Below, one piece after another: positions 8,971-17,230 of a stretch of 64,000 nt of DNA. A program made the translations under genes and the position numbers. The DNA is from Ralstonia wenshanensis (lineage in GTDB: Bacteria > Pseudomonadota > Gammaproteobacteria > Burkholderiales > Burkholderiaceae), in NCBI RefSeq assembly GCF_021173085.1, contig NZ_CP076412.1, forward strand, positions 1,488,001 through 1,552,000. Direction: 5' to 3'. The notes under the pieces are model-generated. The model was not told where the DNA came from and made no database searches. It was given only the letters and a program-made list of their open reading frames with translations. The first letter of the stretch is position 1. Every line of letters begins with the position of its first letter.

Positions 8971-9620
8971 ACGACGAGATTGACGGTGGCATCGACGCCA
9001 CAGCGCCGGTCTGGGCCGCGTTTGGCGATCTGATGTCGGTGCTGCTGGGCGCGTTCGTGCTGATCCTGGTGGGCGTGATCGGCGTGCAGCTGGAGCTGTC
9101 GTCCAAGCTGGAGAACGAGGTCAAGCAGCGCGAGGCCGAAGCGCAGCGCCGCAAGACGCTGGAGCAGGCGCTTGCCGGCCCGCTGGCGGCGGGGCGCGTG
9201 ACACTCGTCAACGGGCGCATCGGCATCAATGGCAATGTGCTGTTCGCGATCAACTCCGACCAGCTGCAGCCCGAGGGCCGCGCGCTGATGAAGAGCCTGG
9301 CGGGGCCGCTGGCCGCGTATCTCACATCGCGTGAAGAGATCCTGATGGTGAGCGGCTTTTCTGACGACCAGCAGGTGCGTGCTGGCAACCGCCTGTTTGC
9401 AGATAACTGGGAGCTGTCCGCCAAGCGTGCACTGACCGTAACTCGCGCGCTGATTGACGAAGGCATTCCGGCGTCGAGCGTGTTTGCGGCAGCGTTTGGT
9501 TCGCAGCAGCCGGTGAGTTCCAATGCAGACGACGTCGGGCGCGCCAAGAACCGGCGGGTGGAGATCGCGCCTGTTCCAAGGCAGGCCGCTTCCAACGGTG
9601 GACGCCGTGAGCCGCACTGA
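8967..9620 (+). CDS. OmpA-family, MotB/ZorB-like peptidoglycan-binding subunit
   Basis: This 217-residue protein has one N-terminal membrane helix (about residues 15-40) containing an Asp at position 21 in FGDLMSVLLGAF, matching the proton-carrying Asp of MotB/ZorB in type and position. A helix follows (about 45-70), then an OmpA-like domain (about 80-205) with FAINSDQLQPEGRALM and GRAKNRRVEI, which binds peptidoglycan in the family. It is the expected stator-anchoring partner of the DUF802 channel. Its ATG overlaps the DUF802 stop by four bases, indicating translational coupling. Confidence 0.87.
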   Translation: MNDEIDGGIDATAPVWAAFGDLMSVLLGAFVLILVGVIGVQLELSSKLENEVKQREAEAQRRKTLEQALAGPLAAGRVTLVNGRIGINGNVLFAINSDQLQPEGRALMKSLAGPLAAYLTSREEILMVSGFSDDQQVRAGNRLFADNWELSAKRALTVTRALIDEGIPASSVFAAAFGSQQPVSSNADDVGRAKNRRVEIAPVPRQAASNGGRREPH

Positions 9621-10242
9621 TTTGCCCACGCAAGCCACGCTCGACAGTTGGCGGGCAAGCGGCGCGGACCGCCTGGACCGCGTGCGCTTTTGCTTTATCG
9701 AAGCGCTGCATCGGCGCACGGCCGATCAAACCGGCGAGGCGCGGCGCATTCTCGATGCGCGGCTGGGGGAGTTGATCGCGGCCTATGCAAAAGAGGTCGA
9801 TCGCGCGACGGTGATGTCCGATGCGACCGGCGCAGAGGCACCTTCCGGCAGCGTGCTGTCCGAACTGCTGCGTGATATTGCCAACCGTGAACGCACGGAT
9901 GTCGTGAGCGCTGCGGACGGCGGTCCGGGGCATGATCTGCACGCATTGCCGGAACTGAAGATTCTCGAAGACGTGCGGGACACCTGGTCCCGCGTCAGCG
10001 CCGAGAAACAGTTGCGCGATGCGTTGGACAAGGTGCCGGTGAATGCCGGTCCGCTGAATTCGAGCAGTCTTGTGCACCGATCATTGCTTTTGATGCGCGA
10101 GGTGTCCCCCGATTATCTGCGGCAGTTTTTGTCGTATGTGGACGCGCTTTCGTGGCTGGAGCGCATGAGCGGGGACGGCCCCTTCGCTGGCCACGACGCT
10201 GCCCGCGGCGGCGGCAAGGCCGCGCGGGGCAAGGCGCGCTAG
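9607..10242 (+). CDS. DUF2894 family protein, last gene of the motor-like operon
   Basis: The start is placed at GTG 9607 (VSRTDLPTQ), which overlaps the end of the OmpA gene and has GGTGGA a few bases upstream; GTG 9598 is an alternative. The 211-residue product is soluble, without signal peptide or membrane helices, and is Ala/Leu/Arg-rich helical with a Gly/Lys/Arg-rich end (AARGGGKAARGKAR). It matches DUF2894, which recurs in this gene order. Function unknown; a cytoplasmic accessory of the membrane complex is inferred from the operon. Confidence 0.8.
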   Translation: MSRTDLPTQATLDSWRASGADRLDRVRFCFIEALHRRTADQTGEARRILDARLGELIAAYAKEVDRATVMSDATGAEAPSGSVLSELLRDIANRERTDVVSAADGGPGHDLHALPELKILEDVRDTWSRVSAEKQLRDALDKVPVNAGPLNSSSLVHRSLLLMREVSPDYLRQFLSYVDALSWLERMSGDGPFAGHDAARGGGKAARGKAR

Positions 10243-10297
10243 CCGTCACAGCGGTAAATCATTTGAAAGGCGGCATAGGTTAACAAACGATCACCGT

Positions 10298-10330
10298 TGA
10301 AATGAGATAGATCGGTATATTTTCATTTCA
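10298..10330. promoter_or_regulatory. Inverted repeat upstream of the repeat lipoprotein
   Basis: TGAAATGA (10298-10305) and TCATTTCA (10323-10330) form a perfect 8-bp inverted repeat with a 17-base AT-rich spacer. It lies about 75 bases before the lipoprotein start at 10404 in an otherwise gene-free stretch, so it could be an operator or the edge of a promoter. The cognate regulator is unknown. Confidence 0.35.
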
Positions 10331-10403
10331 GCGATGTGCCGCTGCGCCGGATGAGGCGCGGCTGGATTCCAAAATCCGTTTGTTTCTCTGCCGAGGTGAA
10401 CTG

Positions 10404-11387
10404 ATGAAAACCGTTGCGCTCATTGCGCTGACTTGTGTTGCGCTCACGGCTTGTGGTGGTGGCGATTCGTCCTCCACGGTAGCGACCGGCTCCGGGTCGG
10501 GTTCCGGTACTGGTGCAGGCACGGGTTCGGGTTCGGGCTCGGGATCCGGCAGTGGTGGTGGCACCTCAGGCAGCACGCTGACGTTGCGCTACGAAGCGCT
10601 GACGCCCGCACCCGACGCAGCGAGTTTTCTGACGCAGGTGAATGCTGAAGGCGCAAAGGGCTTCCGCTATCTGAGCGATATGTTCAACGCAACGACCAAC
10701 ACGACGAGTTCGATCTTCGTCAACGACGGCGCTGCGCAAACGTATACGTACGAACTGGCCGCGGCGCAGACGACTCAGTCGACCTTCATCGCGCAAGCAA
10801 ACGGCGAGGGCGCGCGCGGCTACCGCTTTGAAGGGCCGCTGACATACGGAAACCTCTATCGCAAGGATGGCGGCTCGTCAGCGACTTACACCTACGTGGC
10901 CGCTGCTTGGCCGACGAGTCAGACAGCGTTTCTCACACAGGCGAACGGCCAGGGGCAGTCGGGCTATTGGCTGGTGGGCCCGATCATGCTGGGCTCGACC
11001 AGCGCGAGCCTGTACATGAAGAACAACGCGTCCAGCGCGACGTATACGTACGACGCGCTGGCGCCGCAGGCCAGCGCGGCGAGTTTCCTCGCACAGGCAA
11101 ATAGCGAAGGCGCAAAGGGCTATCGCGGGAAGGGCGAGTTGGCGTTCGGCACCGATGTGGCCTGGATCTACGTGAAGGATCAGACGCAATCGCCGACGTT
11201 CACGTATCAGTCGGCCGCCATGCAAGCGAGCAGCGCGGCGTTCGTGCAGCAGTCGAATACGCTCGGCGCGCAGGGCATCGCCTACTTTGGCGACCTCGCG
11301 CTCGGGACGGCTGCGTCGTATTACTTCCAGCCCACGAACTGCGCGGGGTTCTTGTGCACGGCACTTAACCCGCTGACACAGAACTGA
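10404..11387 (+). CDS. Lipoprotein with Gly/Ser linker and five ~50-residue repeats
   Basis: The ATG at 10404 starts a 327-residue protein with a lipoprotein signal (MKTVALIALTCVALTACGGG; Cys of the lipobox LTAC). A Gly/Ser/Thr linker of about 40 residues follows, probably spanning the lipid anchor to the folded part. The rest is five imperfect repeats of about 50 residues, each beginning near YTY-x-A and containing FLxQANxxGAxGYR. The repeats suggest a beta-rich ladder or propeller on the outer membrane or cell surface. No enzymatic motif is seen. The family is not recognised. A strong terminator follows at 11423. Confidence 0.8.
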   Translation: MKTVALIALTCVALTACGGGDSSSTVATGSGSGSGTGAGTGSGSGSGSGSGGGTSGSTLTLRYEALTPAPDAASFLTQVNAEGAKGFRYLSDMFNATTNTTSSIFVNDGAAQTYTYELAAAQTTQSTFIAQANGEGARGYRFEGPLTYGNLYRKDGGSSATYTYVAAAWPTSQTAFLTQANGQGQSGYWLVGPIMLGSTSASLYMKNNASSATYTYDALAPQASAASFLAQANSEGAKGYRGKGELAFGTDVAWIYVKDQTQSPTFTYQSAAMQASSAAFVQQSNTLGAQGIAYFGDLALGTAASYYFQPTNCAGFLCTALNPLTQN

Positions 11388-11422
11388 GCCTCACTTCCGG
11401 TTAGTCCAGCCGGCAGACACGC

Positions 11423-11455
11423 AAAAAAAAAGGGAGCCGAAGCTCCCTTTTTTTT
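11423..11455. terminator. Bidirectional rho-independent terminator
   Basis: A nine-A run, GGGAGC-CGAA-GCTCCC and an eight-T run make a symmetrical hairpin with T-tails on both strands. It sits between the convergent lipoprotein (ending 11387) and HU gene (ending 11466), so it can terminate both. Confidence 0.9.
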
Positions 11456-11465
11456 GTGGCTGCGC

Positions 11466-11891
11466 TCAGCCGTTGATGGCTGCGTCCTTGACCTTCTTCA
11501 GGGCGCGGACCTTGACACGCACAGTTGCCGGTTTGGCTTCGAACCACTGGTCCACGCCAGTAAAGGGGTTCTTGCCGAAGCGGCGCTTGGTTGCCGGCAC
11601 CTTGACCGACGTCACCTTGAACAGGCCCGGCAGCGTGAATTCACCGGCGCCCTTCTTGTGCAGCGAAGCCACGATGGTGTTCTCCAGATGGAGCAGCACC
11701 GCCTTCACCGCCTTGGCGTCGACGGCAGCTTGTTCAGCCAGATGGCTCACCAGGCTCGCCTTGGTGAACGTGTCCTTCAAAGGCTTGAGGGTCGGCGTCG
11801 TTGCGGCAGGCTTCTTTGCCGGAGCGGCCTTCTTAGCCGGCGAGGCCTTCTTTGCAGCGGTCTTGGCAGCGGTCTTGGTTTTGGTGGCCAT
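11466..11891 (-). CDS. HU-family DNA-binding protein with Lys/Ala-rich N-terminus
   Basis: The start is ATG 11891 (MATKTKTAAK), giving 141 residues. Residues about 1-40 are a Lys/Ala/Pro-rich tail with AAKKASPAKK-type motifs, like the tail of eukaryotic H1 or HctB-type proteins. Residues about 48-135 are an HU/IHF fold (GEFTLPGLFKVTSVK, then the arm-like RFGKNPFTG). HU bends and compacts DNA; such tailed HU variants occur in Burkholderiaceae. It is a single-gene unit ending at the shared terminator. Confidence 0.9.
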   Translation of the reverse strand: MATKTKTAAKTAAKKASPAKKAAPAKKPAATTPTLKPLKDTFTKASLVSHLAEQAAVDAKAVKAVLLHLENTIVASLHKKGAGEFTLPGLFKVTSVKVPATKRRFGKNPFTGVDQWFEAKPATVRVKVRALKKVKDAAING

Positions 11892-12029
11892 AGTGAGAAT
11901 AGATGGTTGAGTAAAGTTGACCATTCAATGGAAGCAACGCTGTGCAGCGCGCTTCGAGCAAGCATAGCAAAGGTTCAGCGCCGTTGAGGTGTTATCTCCA
12001 CTGTCCGGTGGGCAGGGAACGCTTATTGC

Positions 12030-13286
12030 ATGCGGTTTGGGGCGTCCATCAACCAGATCAAGCGTGCCAAGTTCAGCACAAGCATGGCCCAACGAAAATC
12101 GTCGCGTAGCGTGGTGAGCCCCAAGAATCGCGCGCCCGTGCTCACCCGGCTGCGTCAATCCAAGATGACGCGCTCGACCCATGCGTACGTTCGCGGCAGT
12201 ACCGTGAGGTTTTACGAGTGGTTGAGCGAGGTGCAGCCGCACACGTTCCCAGAAGGGCCCATCATCTGGATTTGCGGCGATTGCCATGTCGGAAACCTTG
12301 GCCCCGTTGGCGATGCCTCTGGCGCCACGCACATACAGATCCGGGATATGGATCAGACCGTACTGGGCAATCCCGCGCACGACTTGATTCGGCTTGGCGT
12401 GTCGCTGGCGACGGCCGCCCGCGGATCGGACCTCCCCGGCATCGTGACCGCACGCATGGTGGAAGCACTGATGGCGGGCTACCTGCACGGTATCGATCCG
12501 GATGCGGCGGTGCACCTGCCGCCGCGCCCCGCGTCCGTGCGCACGGCCATGAAGGCAGCGACAGCGCGCACGTGGAAAGAACTGGCCAAGGACCGGCTCG
12601 ACGGCACGTCCCCCACCATTCCTCTCGGGCGCCATTTCTGGCCGCTCTCTCGCGAGGAACGGCGCGAACTGAAACAACTCGTGAGCCAGCACGAAGTGCT
12701 TGCCCTGGTGGCGCGCCTTTACGAGATGCCTGGGGAAGCCCCCGTCAGCATCGTCGATGCGGCGTACTGGGTCAAAGGCTGCAGCTCGCTCGGGCAGCGG
12801 CGCTATGCCGTCTTGCTGGCAGTCGACCAGGATCGCGGGCCGCGGTATCGGCTGATCGACATCAAGGAGGCGGGAAAAGCCGCAGCGCCCAGTGCCCGCG
12901 CAGGCGATATGCCCCGGATCAACGGCGAGCGCGTGGTCACGGGCGCGCGTCGTCTCTCTCCCGACCTGGGTGATCGCATGGCATGGGGACGCATGCTCGG
13001 AAGCAGCTTTTTCATGCGTGAGCTTCAACCGCAAGATATGAAGCTGTCGGTCGACAAGCTGGAGCACAAGGACGCCACGGTATTGGCTGCGTATCTGGGC
13101 AATGTCGTGGGCCTTGCACATGGCAGCCAGATGCCGCGAGATGTCGCCATGGCCTGGCACCGCGAGCTGGAGGCGCGTCACGGACGTTCCATCAATGCGC
13201 CGTTCTGGCTGTGGTCTTCAATTGTCGATCTGCTCGGGCTGCACGAGCGCCAGTATCTTGAGCACTGTCGCGCCTGGGCTGATTGA
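12030..13286 (+). CDS. DUF2252 family protein
   Basis: A 418-residue cytosolic protein. It matches DUF2252 by the core blocks FYEW, WICGDCHVGNLGP and the DxDQTVLGNPAHDL-type stretch (here RDMDQTVLGNPAHDLIRL). These resemble kinase-like fold signatures (D-H-x-x-N and a following D), and DUF2252 is related to protein kinase-like phosphotransferases; activity is unproven. A shorter start at ATG 12084 (MAQRKSSRS) is possible; no start has a clear Shine-Dalgarno sequence. It is a single gene. Confidence 0.85.
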   Translation: MRFGASINQIKRAKFSTSMAQRKSSRSVVSPKNRAPVLTRLRQSKMTRSTHAYVRGSTVRFYEWLSEVQPHTFPEGPIIWICGDCHVGNLGPVGDASGATHIQIRDMDQTVLGNPAHDLIRLGVSLATAARGSDLPGIVTARMVEALMAGYLHGIDPDAAVHLPPRPASVRTAMKAATARTWKELAKDRLDGTSPTIPLGRHFWPLSREERRELKQLVSQHEVLALVARLYEMPGEAPVSIVDAAYWVKGCSSLGQRRYAVLLAVDQDRGPRYRLIDIKEAGKAAAPSARAGDMPRINGERVVTGARRLSPDLGDRMAWGRMLGSSFFMRELQPQDMKLSVDKLEHKDATVLAAYLGNVVGLAHGSQMPRDVAMAWHRELEARHGRSINAPFWLWSSIVDLLGLHERQYLEHCRAWAD

Positions 13287-13417
13287 TCCGATGCGCTGCC
13301 ACGCATCCATCCGCAGGCACAAACGCTGCTTGCGAGGCATTCAGACCATCGCAAGTCATCCATGGCGATGGCGCTGGGCTGCTCGGGTACGCAGCCAAGA
13401 CATCAAGGAGACGCGCG

Positions 13418-14287
13418 ATGTATGTGGTGATGGGTGCAACCGGACACGTGGGGGGCGCCGTTGCGCAAACGCTGCTGGCGAGCGGGGAACAGGTGACGAT
13501 CCTGACCCGGAGGCCCGAGCGCGCAGGTCGCTGGCGGGACAAAGGTGCATCGGTCGCGATGGCCGACGTGGAGGACGTCGATTCGTTAAGGGCGGCATTC
13601 CGGCGCGGGCGGCGCGCATTCCTCCTCAACCCGCCTGCCGATATTGCCGGCGACACCGATGCGGCGGAGCGCCGGACGATCGCCAACATTCTCGCGGCAC
13701 TGGAGGATTCAGGGCTGGAGAAGGTGGTGGCCGCGTCAACCTATGGCGCGCGCCCCGGGCAGGGCATCGGCGACCTGACGACGTTGTGGGAATTGGAGGA
13801 GGGCTTGCGTCGCCAGCCAATCCCGGCCGCAATCAATCGTGGCGCCTATTACATGACCAACTGGGCCGGCCTGCTTGAGACAGTTACGCAGACGCGCAAG
13901 CTGCCGAGCATGTTCCCCGCCGACATGCCGATGCCGATGGTGGCACCGGCCGACCTGGGCGAGGCAGCGGCGGCGCGGCTCCTGACACCAGTGGAAGATG
14001 TGGGCGTGCGCTATGTGGAGGGCCCGCAGCGCTACACACCGCAGGATGTTGCACAAGCCATGGCGCGCACGCTTGGCCGTGGTGTGGCGGTGGAAGTTGC
14101 GCCACGCGACCGTTGGGAAACGATCTACAAAGGGCTCGGCTTCTCTGATGAAGCTGCCCGCGCCTACGTACGGATGACCGCCGTGACTCTGGACGAGGGT
14201 TTCGACATGTTGAGCGACGTTGTGCGCGGCCATGTCTCATTGGCAGATTTCATCGCAGCGGCGGTAGTGCAGGCGGCGCTCGCATGA
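13418..14287 (+). CDS. NmrA-like NAD(P)-binding protein
   Basis: The ATG at 13418 is preceded by AAGGAG (13405-13410). The 289-residue product begins MYVVMGATGHVGGAVAQ, the GxTGxxGG/A Rossmann motif of atypical short-chain dehydrogenases, followed by the basic RRPERAGRW that selects NADP-type cofactors. No catalytic Tyr-x3-Lys is evident, which fits NmrA/TMR sensor-type members (reductase or redox-sensing regulators). It is tail to tail with the Nramp gene. Confidence 0.87.
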   Translation: MYVVMGATGHVGGAVAQTLLASGEQVTILTRRPERAGRWRDKGASVAMADVEDVDSLRAAFRRGRRAFLLNPPADIAGDTDAAERRTIANILAALEDSGLEKVVAASTYGARPGQGIGDLTTLWELEEGLRRQPIPAAINRGAYYMTNWAGLLETVTQTRKLPSMFPADMPMPMVAPADLGEAAAARLLTPVEDVGVRYVEGPQRYTPQDVAQAMARTLGRGVAVEVAPRDRWETIYKGLGFSDEAARAYVRMTAVTLDEGFDMLSDVVRGHVSLADFIAAAVVQAALA

Positions 14288-14320
14288 TCAGGCCGCCGAA
14301 ATGAGCGCCGTCGCACATTG

Positions 14321-15616
14321 CTAGGCGACGAGATGGGCAAGCAGCGCACAGTTCAACCCCGCAACCAGCACGGCGCCCATCGCAGCCAGCACTACCAGAC
14401 CGTGACCGGCTGCATGCTGTCCCATCAAGTCGGGCCGGCGCGCCAACCAGATCAGCGCCGCCATGGGAAACGGCACCACCATGCTCAGAATGACTTGGCT
14501 CAGCACGAGGGCGCGCGTGACATCCATACCTGCCCCGATGACGATGAACGCAGGCACCATGGTGATCAGCCGGCGCATCCACACCGGCAAGTGCGCACGC
14601 AGGAAACCCTGCAGTACCATCTGCCCCGCCAGTGTGCCGACCACCGAGCTGGACAACCCCGACGCGATCAGCCCAACCAGAAACACCAGCCCGGCTGATG
14701 CCCCGAACAGCGGCGCCAACGTGACATAGGCATCCTCAATGCCGGCCACCTCCGCATGTGCGCCGTGAAACGCGCCCGCTGATACCACCACCATGGCGAG
14801 ATTGATGCAGCCAGCAGCGGCTAGCGCGGCCACCACCTCGCGGTTGGAATACCGAAGCAGTTGCGACGTCTCCGATGCACTGCGTGGGCGTACACGCGCA
14901 TTGACCAGCCCCGAGTGCAGAAAGAGCGCGTGCGGCATCACCGTGGCCCCAGCAATGCCCGCCGCCACCATGAATGCATCGGGCGGAAGTGCTGTGGGGA
15001 CCAGGGTTTGCCGAAGGGCGGCCGTCCACGAAACAGGCAAGATCCACACTTGGATGATGTAAGAGATACCGATCACGGCCACCAGCGCGCCGATCATCAG
15101 CTCGACATGGCGGAACCCGCGCGCCTGCAGCGTCAGCAGCAGATAGGTCAGCACACCGGCGACAACCATGGCGTGCAGCAACGGCATTCCCGTCAGGAGC
15201 GCGATGCCGACAGCGGCACCGACGAACTCCGCAAGGTCGGTCGCCATGGCCGCAAGCTCGCTGAGCAGCCACATGCCAAGGCCGGCAGGTGCCGGCAAAT
15301 GCGTGCGACAGAGCTGCGCCAGATTCTGGCCCGTCACAATGCCCACCCGTGCAGAGAGCATCTGGAAGAGCATCGCCACCAAGCTGGACGCGAGCACAAC
15401 CCAGAGCAACTGATACCCGTATCGCGCACCGGCTTCAATGCCGGTGGCGATGTTGCCCGGGTCGGTATACGCAACTGAAACCACCACGGCCGGGCCCACA
15501 AACGGGATGCACGTGCGCCAACCGCGTCGCCGGCCTTCCAGCGCTTCGCGTGCGTGGGCGACGACGCATCGCGATGCAGAAGAGGTGTCGCGTTCAAGCG
15601 CGAGAGTGTCGTCCAT
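14321..15616 (-). CDS. mntH: Nramp-family divalent metal transporter (probably Mn2+)
   Basis: A 431-residue inner-membrane protein with about 11 membrane helices. The start at ATG 15616 (MDDTLALERD) has GGAG upstream; a longer open frame runs on but is antisense to the catalase gene. Nramp metal-binding motifs are present: SVAYTDPGNIATGIEAG (DPGN) in the first helix and ATVMPHALFLHSGL (MPH) in the sixth. Nramp proteins import Mn2+/Fe2+ with protons. It is divergent from a manganese catalase at 15761, so Mn2+ is the likely substrate, an inference from context. The gene symbol is a family assignment. Confidence 0.9.
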   Translation of the reverse strand: MDDTLALERDTSSASRCVVAHAREALEGRRRGWRTCIPFVGPAVVVSVAYTDPGNIATGIEAGARYGYQLLWVVLASSLVAMLFQMLSARVGIVTGQNLAQLCRTHLPAPAGLGMWLLSELAAMATDLAEFVGAAVGIALLTGMPLLHAMVVAGVLTYLLLTLQARGFRHVELMIGALVAVIGISYIIQVWILPVSWTAALRQTLVPTALPPDAFMVAAGIAGATVMPHALFLHSGLVNARVRPRSASETSQLLRYSNREVVAALAAAGCINLAMVVVSAGAFHGAHAEVAGIEDAYVTLAPLFGASAGLVFLVGLIASGLSSSVVGTLAGQMVLQGFLRAHLPVWMRRLITMVPAFIVIGAGMDVTRALVLSQVILSMVVPFPMAALIWLARRPDLMGQHAAGHGLVVLAAMGAVLVAGLNCALLAHLVA

Positions 15617-15760
15617 GGAATCTCCGGGATAGGTAGCGCAGGGCCCTTCGCAACGCGCGTACCTGATTGCGCGCAGGGCAAGCGTGCGGCGTGCGATGGA
15701 ACGGGTGTTGCGGAGAAGGGACGCGCCATGAAGGCACCCACCCATTCCCGGAGAACACCC

Positions 15761-16630
15761 ATGTTCATGCACAACAAGCGATTGCAGTACACCGTTCGGG
15801 TCAGCGAAACCGATCCAGGCTTGGCCAACTTGTTGCTGGAACAGTTCGGTGGCCCGCAAGGCGAGCTTGCTGCCGCCATGCGCTACTTCACGCAAGCCGT
15901 GGCAGAAGAAGATGCAGGCCGCAAGGACATGCTCTACGACATCGCGACGGAGGAACTGAGCCACCTGGAGATCATCGGCACCATCGTCGCCATGCTCAAT
16001 CGCGGTGCGAAAGGGGAATTGGCGGAAGCGGTGGACGAGCAGGCGGAGCTGTATCGCAAGCTCAATGGCGCCGGTAACGACAGCCATGTGACGCAGGTGC
16101 TCTATGGCGGCGGCCCGTCGTTGACGAACTCGGCGGGCGTACCGTGGACGGCGGCCTACATCGATTCGCTGGGCGAGCCCACGGCCGATTTGCGCTCGAA
16201 CATCGCCGCCGAAGCACGCGCCAAGATCATCTACGAACGGTTGATCAACGTGAGCGACGACCCCGGTGTGCGCGATGCGCTCGGCTTTCTCATGACGCGC
16301 GAAGTGTCGCACCAGAAGTCGTTCGAGAAGGCGCTCTACGCCATCAACGGCAACTTCCCCCCGGGCAAGCTGCCGCCGGTGCCGGAGTTTAGTGATGCGT
16401 ATTTCAAGATGTCGCGCGGCGGCCCCATCGTGCAGGCACCGTGGAATAGCGGCACGGGCCTTGAGCTGGTCGCGGACCCGCCGGTCCCCGTTGACGGTGG
16501 CGACGGCAATGCATCCGTCAATTTGACTGATGCCGAGTTGGAAGCACTCGAAGCCATGAAGACGCGTCTGGCTTCGGACCCGGCTGTCGATCCCACCACC
16601 GGTGCGGAGCTTGGTGAAAAGAACGCGTGA
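15761..16630 (+). CDS. Manganese (non-heme) catalase
   Basis: The ATG at 15761 (MFMHNKRLQYTV) has GGAG ten bases upstream. The 289-residue protein is a dimanganese catalase. The conserved metal-ligand helices are visible: AEEDAGRKDMLYDIATEELSH with E and H ligands (ATEELSHLEI), and MTREVSHQKSFEKAL for the second Glu/His pair. It disproportionates hydrogen peroxide. The C-terminal ~60 residues are a family-typical acidic tail. Divergent from the Nramp importer, with about 145 bases between, so metal supply and enzyme are probably coregulated. Confidence 0.93.
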   Translation: MFMHNKRLQYTVRVSETDPGLANLLLEQFGGPQGELAAAMRYFTQAVAEEDAGRKDMLYDIATEELSHLEIIGTIVAMLNRGAKGELAEAVDEQAELYRKLNGAGNDSHVTQVLYGGGPSLTNSAGVPWTAAYIDSLGEPTADLRSNIAAEARAKIIYERLINVSDDPGVRDALGFLMTREVSHQKSFEKALYAINGNFPPGKLPPVPEFSDAYFKMSRGGPIVQAPWNSGTGLELVADPPVPVDGGDGNASVNLTDAELEALEAMKTRLASDPAVDPTTGAELGEKNA

Positions 16631-16717
16631 CAACCGCGCCCAGGCTCGGGTGCTGCGCCACTCGGGCCTGGGCATCGCGTCTGCGCCAAGCACCGGCCGT
16701 TCCAGGCTTGATCAAAC

Positions 16718-16900
16718 ATGGAGACGCTCATGCATATGCAAGAACTGCTTGCGATCGCGGCGCTTACTCTTGCCGTGATTGCCATGTACTCCCTCGCCCG
16801 TGGCTTGCCCGCAGGTGTGTTCGGGGCAGGCGCGCAGCCACTCGCGCTGATGTATTCGGGCGTCAATCCGCCTCACCCTTTCTTGAACGGAAAGCGATGA
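16718..16900 (+). CDS. Small single-helix membrane protein
   Basis: A 60-residue protein with one hydrophobic helix (about residues 8-27: ELLAIAALTLAVIAMYSLAR). It lies 87 bases after the catalase stop on the same strand. Its stop codon overlaps the start of the next gene (ATGA at 16897-16900), which supports it as a real, coupled gene. Function unknown. Confidence 0.6.
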   Translation: METLMHMQELLAIAALTLAVIAMYSLARGLPAGVFGAGAQPLALMYSGVNPPHPFLNGKR

Positions 16901-17142
16901 TGGCGAGCGATACGGCGCGTGAAGGCGAGGTGCGGTTCGAGTGTGCCGGCCATACGGTCACGGTCAGCGCGGAGCAGGACGCGCAGGGCGTGTGGGTGCC
17001 GCGCATTGCTGTCGCAAACGGCGAGCGGCAGTTCCAAATCCGGGAAATATCCCAGACGTGGCGTGGCTGGCATACCGAAGGCGAGGCCGTTCGCGACGGT
17101 ATGGAACAGGCCCGCTTGCTGCTGACGCATGAGCGGCCTTGA
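16897..17142 (+). CDS. Small hypothetical protein coupled to the preceding gene
   Basis: The ATG at 16897 overlaps the previous stop by four bases and has GGAAAG upstream. The 81-residue product is soluble and looks beta-rich (GHTVTVSAEQDAQGVWVPRI, then an acidic helix). It probably belongs to the catalase transcription unit. No family recognised. It is tail to tail with pdeM. Confidence 0.65.
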   Translation: MMASDTAREGEVRFECAGHTVTVSAEQDAQGVWVPRIAVANGERQFQIREISQTWRGWHTEGEAVRDGMEQARLLLTHERP

Positions 17143-17230
17143 GTCCTGCTGTTCGACGCCGTCATGCCGGGCGTGGAGGACGGCGTCGCCGTCGGTCATG
17201 AAACGATGGGCGAAGTTGTGGAAGTCGTGT

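Noticed and set aside
14321-16693. 790-residue continuous frame joining Nramp with an N-terminal extension
   Set aside because: The extension is antisense to the manganese catalase; the Nramp start at 15616 has a ribosome-binding site and a natural N-terminus.
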